The notes under the pieces are model-generated. The model searched no databases, was not told the origin of the DNA, and saw only the letters and a program-made list of their open reading frames with translations. Positions 1-8,630 of a DNA stretch of 64,000 nucleotides are shown piece by piece; position 1 is the stretch's first letter; each line of letters begins with the position of its first letter. A program made the position numbers and the translations under genes. The DNA is taken from the NCBI RefSeq assembly GCF_000215995.1, contig NC_015680.1:1315160-1379159 (forward strand), written 5' to 3'. Source of the stretch: Pyrococcus yayanosii CH1. Its GTDB lineage: Archaea; Methanobacteriota_B; Thermococci; Thermococcales; Thermococcaceae.

Positions 1-933
1 CCCGATCGAACTTGGGAGCTGGCCGAAGAGCTCTCCCTCATATATCCCGTCAGGGTCGTGAGGAGAACCCGCGAGAGGGGCCTCTCTTCGGCCGTTATAA
101 GGGGCTTTAAGGAGGCGCGCGGCGAAATCCTCGTGGTGATGGACGCCGACCTCCAGCACCCCCCCGAAGTAATCCCCCTCCTCGTTGAGGCCATCGAAAG
201 AGGGGCGGACATCGCCATAGCCAGCCGGTACGTGAAGGGGGGTAAGGTCGAGAGCTGGCCCCTCTACAGGCGGCTTATATCGAAGGGGGCCATAATGATA
301 GGCAGGGTTGCCCTCCCGAAGATAAGGGGGATTAAGGATCCGGTCAGTGGCTTCTTCGCCCTCAGACGGGAAGTAATTGAAGGTGTTGAGTTGAACCCTG
401 TCGGCTTCAAAATCCTGATGGAGCTCCTCGTCAAGGGGCACTACTCCAAGGTCGCCGAAATACCATTTTCCTTCGGCCTTAGAAGAGCGGGAAAGAGCAA
501 GCTGAGGGGAAAAACGATGTTAAATTACCTCCGTCACGTTTACAGGCTTATGAGGTGGGAGGGGGAAATCGACAGGCTCGTCAAGTTTTCCCTCGTGGGG
601 GCCTCAGGTATTCTTGTAAACGAGGGCTTTCTCTGGCTCTTCGTTCAACTAGGCCTCCCAAAATCCATAGCCGTTGTTCCAGCCACAGAGCTCGCAATCC
701 TCAACAACTTCACATGGAATGACCTCTGGACTTTCAGAGACCTCCGGAGGGGCCCCCTCATAGGTAGGCTTGCAAAATTCCACCTCGCGGCCCTGAGCGG
801 AGCGCTCGTCCAGTTCGTCGTTTACTGGGTCCTGCTGTTCTTGGGAATCCATTACCTTCTGGCGAACCTCGTGGGCATTATCTTGTCTTTCCTCGTGAGG
901 TTCGTGGTGAACAGACATGTAACATGGGGGTAA
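1..933 (+). CDS. Dolichol-phosphate mannose synthase-like GT2 glycosyltransferase with GtrA membrane domain (5' end outside window)
   Basis: The frame is open to base 1, so the N-terminus, including the nucleotide-binding start of the GT2 fold, lies upstream; the GTG at 58 is internal. The visible protein has the GT-A core with DADLQHPP (the metal-binding DxD region), followed from about residue 200 by a GtrA-type domain of four hydrophobic helices ending at the C-terminus. Known relatives transfer mannose or glucose from a nucleotide sugar to dolichol phosphate at the cytoplasmic membrane, supplying lipid-linked sugar for glycan synthesis; the GtrA part is thought to help membrane insertion or flipping. 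The exact sugar cannot be read from the sequence. The next gene follows after about 40 bases in the same direction with its own ribosome binding site. Confidence 0.85.
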   Translation, partial: PDRTWELAEELSLIYPVRVVRRTRERGLSSAVIRGFKEARGEILVVMDADLQHPPEVIPLLVEAIERGADIAIASRYVKGGKVESWPLYRRLISKGAIMIGRVALPKIRGIKDPVSGFFALRREVIEGVELNPVGFKILMELLVKGHYSKVAEIPFSFGLRRAGKSKLRGKTMLNYLRHVYRLMRWEGEIDRLVKFSLVGASGILVNEGFLWLFVQLGLPKSIAVVPATELAILNNFTWNDLWTFRDLRRGPLIGRLAKFHLAALSGALVQFVVYWVLLFLGIHYLLANLVGIILSFLVRFVVNRHVTWG

Positions 934-973
934 CCATTTAAGCGCTGAGGTTCATCTCTAATCGGTGAGCCCT

Positions 974-2647
974 ATGGATGCGTTCCTCAGGGAGGCCGAA
1001 GCCTTCAGGTCAGAGAGGGTCTTCGAGGACATAGTGGCAATATCCAGGTTCCACAGGATACAGGGCTCGGAGGACATCGTTAAAGCCGCCGAATACGTCC
1101 TCTCAAGGCTCGAGGAGGAAGGTATCGAGGCGGAGCTCATAAGGGACGGGTACGATGGTAAAAGGCTCCACCTAACGCTCCGCTCCCCCATAGCCTGGGA
1201 GTTGATTGAGGGTTATGTCGAGTATGGGGAGAAGAAGCTTACCACTAAAGACAGTCCCCTCCTGGTGATGGCCCATTCTCCGCCCGGCGAGGCTGAGGGA
1301 GAGCTACTGCCAATACTCAGGGAGGAGGACTGGGAAAAGGCCGAAGGGAAGGTAGTCCTCGTCGGCGAGAAATGGAGGGAGGCCTACAAGAGGGCCAATG
1401 AGGCCGGCGCAAAGGCGTTTATAGCTTACAGAAAGGGAACGGGTGAGGCGTTCCCATACGTGGGCCTATTCCTGACACGGGAAGACCTTAAGTGGGCCAA
1501 GATACCGGCCGTTGCCGTGCCCGAAAAGGTCGCCGAGGACTTAATAACCAAGGCAAAAAAGGGCGGCGTTCAGGTAAAGGTCAGGGTCGAGACGGAGGTT
1601 AGGGATAAAGCCACCCTGCCAATCGTCTATGCGAGGATCGGTGAGCCCCCGTACTTGCTGTTCTCAGCCCATATCTGTCATCCTAAGCCGGGTGCCAACG
1701 ACAACGCTTCCGGGAGCGCCATGCTCATAGAAATCGCGAGGCTCCTCAAGAACGTGAAGAGCAGAGTCGGCTTCGCGTTCCTCTGGGTCCCCGAGTATCA
1801 CGGAACGCAGGCCTTCATCTCAAGGGCCGAGCTGGAGGAGATATACGCCAACATCAACCTCGACATGGTCGCTGGAAGCGACGACAGGGCCGGCTCGACG
1901 GTAATGCTCGTGAGGAACCCGCTCTCAAGGTTCTCGCTCGTTTCAGGCATTCTCGAGCACTTCCTCGCCAAGGTCAACGTTGAAGGGAAGAGCTTCTCAG
2001 GTAATCCTCTGCCTCGCTTTCGCCTCAAGGCATACCCTTACGAGATGGGGAGCGACCACGACGTTTTCAACTTCTTCGGCGTCCCGGGAACGATGCCAAT
2101 AACGTGGCCGGACCGCTTCTATCACTCTTCCGCGGACAGCCCCGAGAAGCTGAGCCTCGAAGTCATGACCGTAATCGGGAGGGCAGCCTTAGCGACAGCC
2201 TTAGCAGTGGCGAGGGCGGGGAAGGGGGAGCTCGAGCGCTTCGCAAGAGGCTACGCTATGAAGGTGCTTGGCGAGATATCCATGGAGAGGAAGCTTGAAG
2301 AGGCAGGGAGACTCGTTATGAATGGTTTAGCGAGGGACTCGAGGCTCCTCGGCCTCGAGATCGGCAATACATTCGAGCCGGAGCCATGGCTCGAATGGAG
2401 GGAGAAGGGAATTATCAGCGCCCGGAGGGTAAAGGAAATCGACGAGAAAAAGGGAAAGGTGCTCGAGGAGTTATTCGAGGACAGAACCTTTACGGTTCAC
2501 CTCCACGAGCTTCTCATGCTGGGGGAGATGCTACCGAAGGAGAAAGCCTTCAGGGCGCTCGAGGAGGAGTACGGGAAAGTTGATCGGGAGAAGCTCGAAA
2601 GGGCCCTGAGAATACTCGAGGAAGTGGGCTTCGTAAGGGAGATTTAA
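974..2647 (+). CDS. M28-type zinc aminopeptidase with PA-like insert and C-terminal helical extension
   Basis: About 557 residues. A DUF4910/M28-like fold is suggested by the zinc-ligand motifs in order: SAHICHPKPGANDNASG (His and bridging Asp), VPEYHGT (Glu), NLDMVAG (Asp) and a late YHSSADSPEK (His). Residues about 60-200 resemble the protease-associated lid domain. The last about 120 residues are helical and charged, not part of the catalytic core. Likely a cytoplasmic aminopeptidase acting on peptides; there is no signal peptide. The ATG at 974 is preferred over the GTG at 965 because GGTGAG lies just upstream of it. The stop overlaps by four bases the end of the convergent regulator at 2644. 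Confidence 0.8.
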   Translation: MDAFLREAEAFRSERVFEDIVAISRFHRIQGSEDIVKAAEYVLSRLEEEGIEAELIRDGYDGKRLHLTLRSPIAWELIEGYVEYGEKKLTTKDSPLLVMAHSPPGEAEGELLPILREEDWEKAEGKVVLVGEKWREAYKRANEAGAKAFIAYRKGTGEAFPYVGLFLTREDLKWAKIPAVAVPEKVAEDLITKAKKGGVQVKVRVETEVRDKATLPIVYARIGEPPYLLFSAHICHPKPGANDNASGSAMLIEIARLLKNVKSRVGFAFLWVPEYHGTQAFISRAELEEIYANINLDMVAGSDDRAGSTVMLVRNPLSRFSLVSGILEHFLAKVNVEGKSFSGNPLPRFRLKAYPYEMGSDHDVFNFFGVPGTMPITWPDRFYHSSADSPEKLSLEVMTVIGRAALATALAVARAGKGELERFARGYAMKVLGEISMERKLEEAGRLVMNGLARDSRLLGLEIGNTFEPEPWLEWREKGIISARRVKEIDEKKGKVLEELFEDRTFTVHLHELLMLGEMLPKEKAFRALEEEYGKVDREKLERALRILEEVGFVREI

Positions 2648-2982
2648 CCCTTCTTAAACTCCTTTTCCAGTTCCTCTATCCTCTTCATTAGACTTTCCTT
2701 TATCTTCTGGAGGATTTCGCCAGGGGAGACTGCGGTGTAGGCGTAGCCGAGCCACCCCATCTGAATTAGCTCCCTCTTAAGAAGCCCCTTCCTGTAGAGG
2801 TTGAGGACATGCTCCCTGACGGACCTCTCGCTGATACCGAGCTCCTTTTGGATTTCTCTTATCCTCATGGCCCTGCCCTTTTCAAGGAGGAGCCGGTATA
2901 TCCTAATCTCGTTCTTCTTGAGACCTATCGAACGTAGCAGGGCCTCGAACTTCTCATAAGTATTCCCCAGCTCCCCCCTCAT
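2644..2982 (-). CDS. Winged-helix transcriptional regulator, TrmB/MarR-like
   Basis: About 112 residues. Residues 1-90 form a winged helix (IGLKKNEIRIYRLLLEKG, then ELGISERSVREHVLNLYRKG as the recognition helix), followed by a charged C-terminal helix typical of a dimerising coiled coil. Proteins like this repress or activate nearby operons; the target is unknown. A longer frame opens at 3057, but AGGTGG lies just upstream of the ATG at 2982 and the extra 25 residues overlap the cupin gene, so the shorter form is chosen. It ends against the aminopeptidase gene, overlapping it convergently by four bases. Confidence 0.75.
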   Translation of the reverse strand: MRGELGNTYEKFEALLRSIGLKKNEIRIYRLLLEKGRAMRIREIQKELGISERSVREHVLNLYRKGLLKRELIQMGWLGYAYTAVSPGEILQKIKESLMKRIEELEKEFKKG

Positions 2983-3044
2983 ACTTTCCCACCTATGAAG
3001 TTCAAAGTTCAGAAGAATAAGGGAAAAGTAAGTAATAAAGTTTT

Positions 3045-3413
3045 CTACTCGGCCCACTCATCTTCGGGAACGGCTTCTTTCTTGGCTGGGATGAGGCATA
3101 TGAACTCAAATGTTTCGGAGTCCTCATTCTTGTAGCCGTGGGGCTCGTTCGGTGGGATATAGATGAAGCTGCCCGGAACCACCTTGAACCAGTTCTTCCC
3201 GTCCTTCGTTAGGTAGCCCTCCCCCTTCACTATGAATATCTCGTGCTCCCAATCGTGCTGATGAAGGGGTATCTCACCCCTCCTCTTAATCACAAAGTAC
3301 CTCATGACGAAGTTCTTGGCCCCAAGCTTGGGCGTTATGAGCCACCTTATGGTCGTTTCCTTCGCCACCTGCACATCCTTCTCCTCAACATCGTTCACGT
3401 GCCCGATGTACAT
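3045..3413 (-). CDS. Small cupin-fold protein
   Basis: About 122 residues with the conserved cupin motifs: PLHQHDWEHEIFIVKGEG (two His and a Glu as metal ligands) and, 40 residues later, GSFIYIPPNEPHGYKN (third His). This is a single-domain beta-barrel metal-binding protein; cupins of this size may be isomerases, dioxygenases or binding proteins, and the substrate cannot be named. The ATG at 3413 has GGTG six bases upstream; two earlier in-frame starts exist (to 3431). An AT-rich AATAAAGG at about 3450 is a plausible TATA box for this gene. The Lrp-like regulator starts divergently about 90 bases away. Confidence 0.8.
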   Translation of the reverse strand: MYIGHVNDVEEKDVQVAKETTIRWLITPKLGAKNFVMRYFVIKRRGEIPLHQHDWEHEIFIVKGEGYLTKDGKNWFKVVPGSFIYIPPNEPHGYKNEDSETFEFICLIPAKKEAVPEDEWAE

Positions 3414-3505
3414 AGTCATCACCACTCTCATATCCTCGGCAAACCTTTATTGGCTTATCGCAAACGTTCTAAATACCAGGATATATTAGGGAAGCGGGAA
3501 AAAGG

Positions 3506-3973
3506 ATGCCCGGTATAGATGAAGTTGACGAGATCATCTTGAGGGAGCTAAGGAAGAATGGGAGGATAACCCTAACCGACTTGGGGAAAAAAGTTAACCT
3601 AACGCCAGCCGCCGTGAAGAACAGGGTGGAAAAGCTTGAGAAGCTCGGCGCCATAAAGGGGTACTCCGCCGTGATAGATTCGGCATTCCTCGGAGAATTC
3701 CTCACGGCGCTAATAGAGGTGGAGCTCGTGAACCCCGAAGCTCAAGATCTTGAGGAAAGGATACGTGGACTTGTAAAGATGGAGAATGTACTTGACGTTT
3801 ATAAAAAGACGGGCGAATTCCACATTCTCATACGGGCCACCTTCAAGGATGTTGAGGCCCTTAACTCCTTCCTGAGGGAGCTGAACTTGAAACACCTGAA
3901 GAACCTCGCAAGGAGGATTAGAGTCTCCGTCGTCCTGGAAAGTTTCAAGGAGGCCGGAGTGCCCGTGAGGTGA
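3506..3973 (+). CDS. Lrp/AsnC family transcriptional regulator
   Basis: 155 residues, normal length for the family. The N-terminal helix-turn-helix (DEVDEIILRELRKNG, then LTDLGKKVNLTPAAVKNRV) is followed by a RAM (ligand-binding) domain with the usual beta-alpha-beta-beta-alpha-beta pattern, including VLDVYKKTGEFHILIRATF. Such proteins form octameric or dimeric DNA-binding assemblies sensing amino acids or related metabolites. It lies divergent to the cupin gene, which it might control, and 4 bases before the helicase gene, so both probably share one transcript. The ligand is unknown. Confidence 0.88.
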   Translation: MPGIDEVDEIILRELRKNGRITLTDLGKKVNLTPAAVKNRVEKLEKLGAIKGYSAVIDSAFLGEFLTALIEVELVNPEAQDLEERIRGLVKMENVLDVYKKTGEFHILIRATFKDVEALNSFLRELNLKHLKNLARRIRVSVVLESFKEAGVPVR

Positions 3974-3977
3974 TTCT

Positions 3978-6506
3978 ATGCTGTTCGTTATAAGGCCTGG
4001 AAGGAAAAAGGGGGAGCTGGAAGCTTTTGTAATTGAAAGGGAGCCTGACAAGCTCTCCCAGATGAAGAATTTGAAGGCTGACCAAATTTATCGCCTGATC
4101 ATGAGGGACGGCAGGCTCTTCAAGGTTCTTGAAGGAAGCCAGTACAGGAACCCGAAGGAAATCGAGAAGGCCCTCAGGCAGGCTAGGATAGTCCTTGTGA
4201 ACGCCGATGAGTGGGAGGACTACTTCAAGAGAAGGCTCCAGAACAAGCGTGTCGAGAAGGCCGAGCTCTGCCGTCTCTGCCTCATTGAGGGTAGGATAAC
4301 CGTCCTCACGGAGGGCAACCGGATAAAATACAGGGGAGAGTACATCTGCGAGCGCTGTGCTGAGGAGGAGCTTAAGAAGGAGCTCCGCTTCAGGTTCAAC
4401 AGTATCGCGATGTTCAATCAGGCTAAGAAGCTTCTGGAGCGCTTCAGGGACCTAGATAAGGTCCTCTACGCCTTCGACCCCCGCTTCGACCCAGCGAAGC
4501 ATCCAGAGATTACCAAGTGGGATGAGCTTGAGGCCAAGCACATAGAGGTCAGGAAGATGATGGTAGACGAGCTGCCCATCCCCAAGGAGTTCAAAGATGT
4601 TCTCAGGACGGAAGGAGTCAGAGAACTCCTGCCAGTTCAAGTATTAGCAGTCAAGAACGGGCTCCTCGGGGGGGAGAACCTTTTAGTAGTTTCCGCCACA
4701 GCGAGCGGTAAAACACTCATCGGAGAGCTTGCCGGTATCCCCAAGGCCATGCAGGGCAAGAAGATGCTCTTCCTCGTCCCCCTCGTCGCCCTAGCCAATC
4801 AGAAATACGAGGACTTTAAGCGGAGATACTCAAAGCTGGGCCTCCGCGTGGCCATAAGGGTTGGTATGAGCCGTCTAAAGGTCAGGGAAGAGCCCGTCGT
4901 CGTGGATACTGGAATAGACGCCGAAATAATCGTGGGAACCTACGAGGGCATAGACTACCTACTGAGAGCTGGCCGAAAGTTGGGAAACGTCGGAACGGTA
5001 GTCATAGACGAGATACACACCCTCGACGACGAGGAAAGGGGACCTCGCTTGGATGGCCTTATAGCGAGACTTAGAAGGCTGTATCCGAAGGCCCAGTTCA
5101 TAGGACTGAGTGCCACCGTGGGGAACCCCGGCGAGCTTGCAAAGAGGCTCGGGATGAAGCTCGTTCTTTACGATGAAAGGCCGGTAACCTTGGAGAGGCA
5201 CGTTATCATTGCGCGCAACGAGGGGGAGAAGTGGAGACACATAGCCAACCTCTGCAGGGCAGAGGCCATGAGGAGGAGCGAGAAAGGTTTCAAGGGGCAG
5301 ACGATAGTCTTCACCTTTTCGAGGAGAAGATGCCACGAACTGGCCGCTTACCTTACGGGAAGGGGCCTCAAGGCAAAGCCCTACCACTCCGGCCTACCCT
5401 ACAAGCAAAGGAAGATTACTGAGATGGAGTTCCAGGCCCAGATGCTGGACGTAGTTGTTACCACGGCCGCCCTTGGAGCAGGCGTCGACTTTCCCGCGAG
5501 CCAAGTTATCTTCGAGAGCCTCGCAATGGGCAACAAGTGGTTAACGGTTAGAGAATTCCATCAGATGCTTGGACGAGCGGGAAGACCCCTCTACCACGAG
5601 AAGGGCAAGGTCTATCTAATTATCGAGCCGGGGAGGAAGTATTCAGCTCAAATGGAGAGAACCGAAGACGAGGTGGCATTCAAGCTCCTTACCTCCAGTG
5701 TGGAGCCCGTGGAGGTCGATTGGAGCGACGAGCTGGAGCAAGACAACGTCCTGGCACATTCCTGCGTTTTCAGCAGGCTAGATGTAATCGAGGAAGTTCA
5801 GGGGATGTGTCTCGGTGCCAATCAGAGCGCCGCGAAAGTGCTTGAAAAGCTGGAGGAGTTCGGGTTCGTGAAGCTGAAGGGCAACATTGTCGAGGTAACG
5901 CCCTACGGAAGGGTTGTTAGTATGAGCTTCCTCTTACCCAGAGAGGCGGCCTTCATAAGGGACAGCCTTGGAAAGAAACCTGTCCGCTGGATTGCAGTCA
6001 AACTCCTCCCATTCGAGAATCTGTATCTGAGCGGAACGCTCCAGAGGGAGATAGAGTCGGCCGTTAGGGGTAGGATAAGCTCGAACATCTTCTCAAGCAG
6101 CTTTGCTTCCATCCTTGAGGAGCTGGATAGAGTGATTCCGGAGCTCAGTCCGAATGCGGCCGAAAGGCTCTTCACGATCTATCAAGAGTTCTTTATCTGC
6201 GAGGAAGAGGACTGCACGGAGCATGCGATGGAGCGCGTGAGCAACTTAATAATCGACCTGAGGAGGAACGGTAAAGGACCCACGGAAATAGCGGAGCACT
6301 TCAGAAAGGTCTACGGCCTGATAACTTACCCGGGCGACGTATTCACGTGGCTCGATGGCCTCATAAGGAAGCTGGAGGCCGTGGAAAGGATAGCGAGAGT
6401 GTTCAAGATGAGGGAGGTCGAGGAAGAAGCAAGGAGGCTGAAGAGGGAGATAGAGGAAGGGAAAGCCCTTTCCATTGCTGAGAAAATGAGAAAAAAGGTT
6501 TGGTAG
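3978..6506 (+). CDS. Ski2-like DExH RNA/DNA helicase with N-terminal zinc finger (ASH-Ski2-like)
   Basis: 842 residues. An N-terminal domain of about 100 residues leads to a four-cysteine zinc finger (CRLC near 95, CERC near 120), then helicase motifs: SATASGKT (motif I), VIDEIHTL (DExH), GLSATVGN (III), FTFSRRRC (IV), and a motif VI region around HQMLGRAGRP, followed by a winged helix and helical C-terminal domain as in Ski2/Hel308 enzymes. The zinc-finger architecture matches what I recall of the Thermococcales ASH-Ski2 helicase that partners aRNase J in RNA decay; assignment to that group is by architecture only. Its last two codons (TGG TAG) coincide with the 3' CCA end of the tRNA-Gln attachment sequence. 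Confidence 0.85.
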   Translation: MLFVIRPGRKKGELEAFVIEREPDKLSQMKNLKADQIYRLIMRDGRLFKVLEGSQYRNPKEIEKALRQARIVLVNADEWEDYFKRRLQNKRVEKAELCRLCLIEGRITVLTEGNRIKYRGEYICERCAEEELKKELRFRFNSIAMFNQAKKLLERFRDLDKVLYAFDPRFDPAKHPEITKWDELEAKHIEVRKMMVDELPIPKEFKDVLRTEGVRELLPVQVLAVKNGLLGGENLLVVSATASGKTLIGELAGIPKAMQGKKMLFLVPLVALANQKYEDFKRRYSKLGLRVAIRVGMSRLKVREEPVVVDTGIDAEIIVGTYEGIDYLLRAGRKLGNVGTVVIDEIHTLDDEERGPRLDGLIARLRRLYPKAQFIGLSATVGNPGELAKRLGMKLVLYDERPVTLERHVIIARNEGEKWRHIANLCRAEAMRRSEKGFKGQTIVFTFSRRRCHELAAYLTGRGLKAKPYHSGLPYKQRKITEMEFQAQMLDVVVTTAALGAGVDFPASQVIFESLAMGNKWLTVREFHQMLGRAGRPLYHEKGKVYLIIEPGRKYSAQMERTEDEVAFKLLTSSVEPVEVDWSDELEQDNVLAHSCVFSRLDVIEEVQGMCLGANQSAAKVLEKLEEFGFVKLKGNIVEVTPYGRVVSMSFLLPREAAFIRDSLGKKPVRWIAVKLLPFENLYLSGTLQREIESAVRGRISSNIFSSSFASILEELDRVIPELSPNAAERLFTIYQEFFICEEEDCTEHAMERVSNLIIDLRRNGKGPTEIAEHFRKVYGLITYPGDVFTWLDGLIRKLEAVERIARVFKMREVEEEARRLKREIEEGKALSIAEKMRKKVW

Positions 6507-6544
6507 CCCCGCCGGGATTCGAACCCGAGTCGCGGGATCCAAAG
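6501..6544. repeat. Left attachment site (attL), copy of tRNA-Gln 3' half
   Basis: Identical to 27781-27824 except A at 6528 versus G at 27808. It covers the tRNA from the anticodon loop to the encoded CCA on the minus strand, but the sequence beyond 6544 does not continue as tRNA, so this is not a functional tRNA. It encodes the residues GSPAGIRTRVAGSK of the integrase in the + frame, and the helicase stop codon lies in its first six bases. Confidence 0.92.
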
Positions 6545-7424
6545 CCCGTCGGAAAAGCCTTTATTCGCCAAATGAAGGTCTTACAGGGCTTATTTCAGAA
6601 GAAGCCATGAAAATGCCCCAACAGGCATTTCCAGCCATAGGACATGTTTTCCACAGTAGTGGTAAACAAGACTACTACAGAAGCCTTCTTCAGGTTCAGA
6701 ATCCAAACCAGTACTATGTCATCACAGAGGAAGACATCAACAGGCTCTTCCTAGAGTTCGAAGCAAAGGGGGTCACCCACTCCCACAAACGGAGCGTTGA
6801 GTACATTATCACAATGTTCCTGAAGGAAGCCACGAAAGAGAACAACGGAAGATACATTTTCACAATGAAAGACCTGAAAGAATACCTAACCCTGATACGA
6901 CAGTCATACTCCCCCTCCTTTTACCGCAAAAATATCACATACCTCAAAAAGCTCTTCAGAATCGCAGGGATAGACTTGGCAGAATCACTCAAGGCACCAA
7001 CAGAGCTTAACGTGGACCTGACCATCGTCACCGTGGATGACATCAAGAGCCTCATTCAGCTCGTTGATTCCCTCCACATTAGCAACCGTTTTGAGGACTG
7101 GAAAAGAGATCAGTTTATCACAGCAATGCTCCTAATGGCAGTGAGTGGAATGAGAGTCAGCGAACTCGAAAGGATTCCCCTGAAGGAGATTGACATTGAA
7201 AACAGGCGGATTCGCCTTAACACGCACCAGACCAAAACCAGACAGTCAAGGGTCGTCTTTTTCACGTACGAGGTTCAGGAGTTGCTAGAGGACTACATCA
7301 GATAGCCCAGTTGGGTCATTCAATTAGATATGATATCAATGCACTGCATTACTCGCATCACACAATTGAAGAAATACAAGAAATCTATGATAAAGTCTTC
7401 GGTAATCTACGATTCCTAAGATAA
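6502..7424 (+). pseudogene. C-terminal part of split SSV-type tyrosine integrase, internally deleted
   Basis: The frame is open from attL (GSPAGIRTRVAGSK, then ARRKSLYSPNEG) through residues of a core-binding domain to the catalytic domain with MRVSELERI (first catalytic Arg) and THQTKT (catalytic Lys), then stops at 7305 after DYIR. Eight bases later another frame gives IAQLGHS and, further on, NALHYSHH (GH box and likely nucleophilic Tyr), ending at 7424. Compared with XerD-like spacing, about 70 residues containing the HxxR box are missing between the two parts. The gene would be rejoined with the fragment at 27596 by excision, but the product would still lack essential residues. A translation start inside this part (ATG 6607) is not meaningful. 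Confidence 0.85.
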
Positions 7425-7544
7425 ACTTTTCCTCTCCTCTTTTTAGTTTTTATTCCAAAAATTGAGTATCAATTCCAGAACTCCGTGATGAATCATGAAG
7501 CAGAGATCCAAAAATCAAACAAAGAATTAAAGGAAAACTTAAGC

Positions 7545-8630
7545 CTATGCTTCTTTCATTATTGTGAACGTGTTAAATACATCTTTTAAGAAGTCGATTG
7601 TTTGTTCCACGGCTTTTTCTTCATCCCTGAGCCATGAATAATTAAATTTCAATACTTCAAGGGCATTAAGCAGGAGCTGAAGATTTGATGCCATGTCCAA
7701 ATACAATGAATCATATTCATGTAGGACTTTCCAATTGACAAGTTCAAAGTCATTTTCCATTTTGGCGTCATACCTAGCGTTAATGCGATAAAATTCAGCA
7801 CTCACGTTATCCGTGTAATTAACTACCTCATCCATTTTTAACTTCACAACTTTCTCCCCAACCCAAGTAGGGTCAATTGTAAAGTACCTAACGTGTTTTA
7901 ACGCTTCCTCAAGCCTCAAAAACACATCATCCGGAATATCCCTTATGATAGGAACATTTGTAAACTCAAACCTCACAGGTTTGAACAACCCTTTTCCCGG
8001 TCTTCGTGGCTGTGTTATCCTAATTGGAACAAACCTGAACAGTAAATCCGAAGGAGCAATTCGCGAGATTGGAACGATTTTGTAATTATCAAACCTCTCC
8101 AACGTTTCCCTTCCCCAATTATGACGATATTGCTGTTCAATAACCTTAGTCTTCTCTTTAACACTCCTCACAACTTCATAGAGATTTTTTAAATGCAAAT
8201 CTTGAACTACAATAGGCTCACCAATCTTGCCAAAGATTGCATGAATCAAAGATGTTTTTCCAACTCCCTGACTACCAAAAATCAAAATCCGAAATTTTGT
8301 AAATCTTGCATACATTAGTGCAATTGCCACGATTTCATGCGTTGAAATCCGCCAGCCAAAACTTCTCAACTTCTTGAATATCTCAAACTTTAAATCATAA
8401 TAACTTTTGATGTCATTTAAATCAACTGTAACAACATTAGCACGCACTATCCTGTATGTCCGGGGATTTTCAGAAACTAACTCTACAGCTCCTTCTTTAA
8501 CTAATTCTTCAAGTGCCATTGTTAGCCTCTTACCACTCTTATTGGTAGCTTTCATAATTTCATTCCTAGTGGCAACGTCTACTTGGGCAAGATACTCTAA
8601 AATTTTAGACTTGAGTCCAGCTGATGCCAC
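7545..8630 (-). CDS. Winged-helix/P-loop ATPase of the element, possible replication or partition protein
   Basis: 361 residues. Residues 1-65 look like a winged helix (ILEYLAQVDVATRNEIMKATNKSG as HTH, then a wing). Residues about 110-125 hold a Walker A motif, IFGSQGVGKTSLIHAIFG. A clear Walker B with DExx is not evident; VVQDLHL shortly after the P-loop may be switch-like. The rest is alpha-helical and matches no family I recognise. It sits beside the AT-rich iteron-like region at 8749-9016, the kind of place where plasmid initiator genes lie, so a role in replication or its control is possible but only inferred from position. A regulator-ATPase is an alternative. Confidence 0.6.
   Translation of the reverse strand: MASAGLKSKILEYLAQVDVATRNEIMKATNKSGKRLTMALEELVKEGAVELVSENPRTYRIVRANVVTVDLNDIKSYYDLKFEIFKKLRSFGWRISTHEIVAIALMYARFTKFRILIFGSQGVGKTSLIHAIFGKIGEPIVVQDLHLKNLYEVVRSVKEKTKVIEQQYRHNWGRETLERFDNYKIVPISRIAPSDLLFRFVPIRITQPRRPGKGLFKPVRFEFTNVPIIRDIPDDVFLRLEEALKHVRYFTIDPTWVGEKVVKLKMDEVVNYTDNVSAEFYRINARYDAKMENDFELVNWKVLHEYDSLYLDMASNLQLLLNALEVLKFNYSWLRDEEKAVEQTIDFLKDVFNTFTIMKEA

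Noticed and set aside
6501-6544. A second tRNA-Gln gene at the left end
   Set aside because: Only the 3' half is present; after 6544 neither the anticodon stem nor the D arm and acceptor partner follows.
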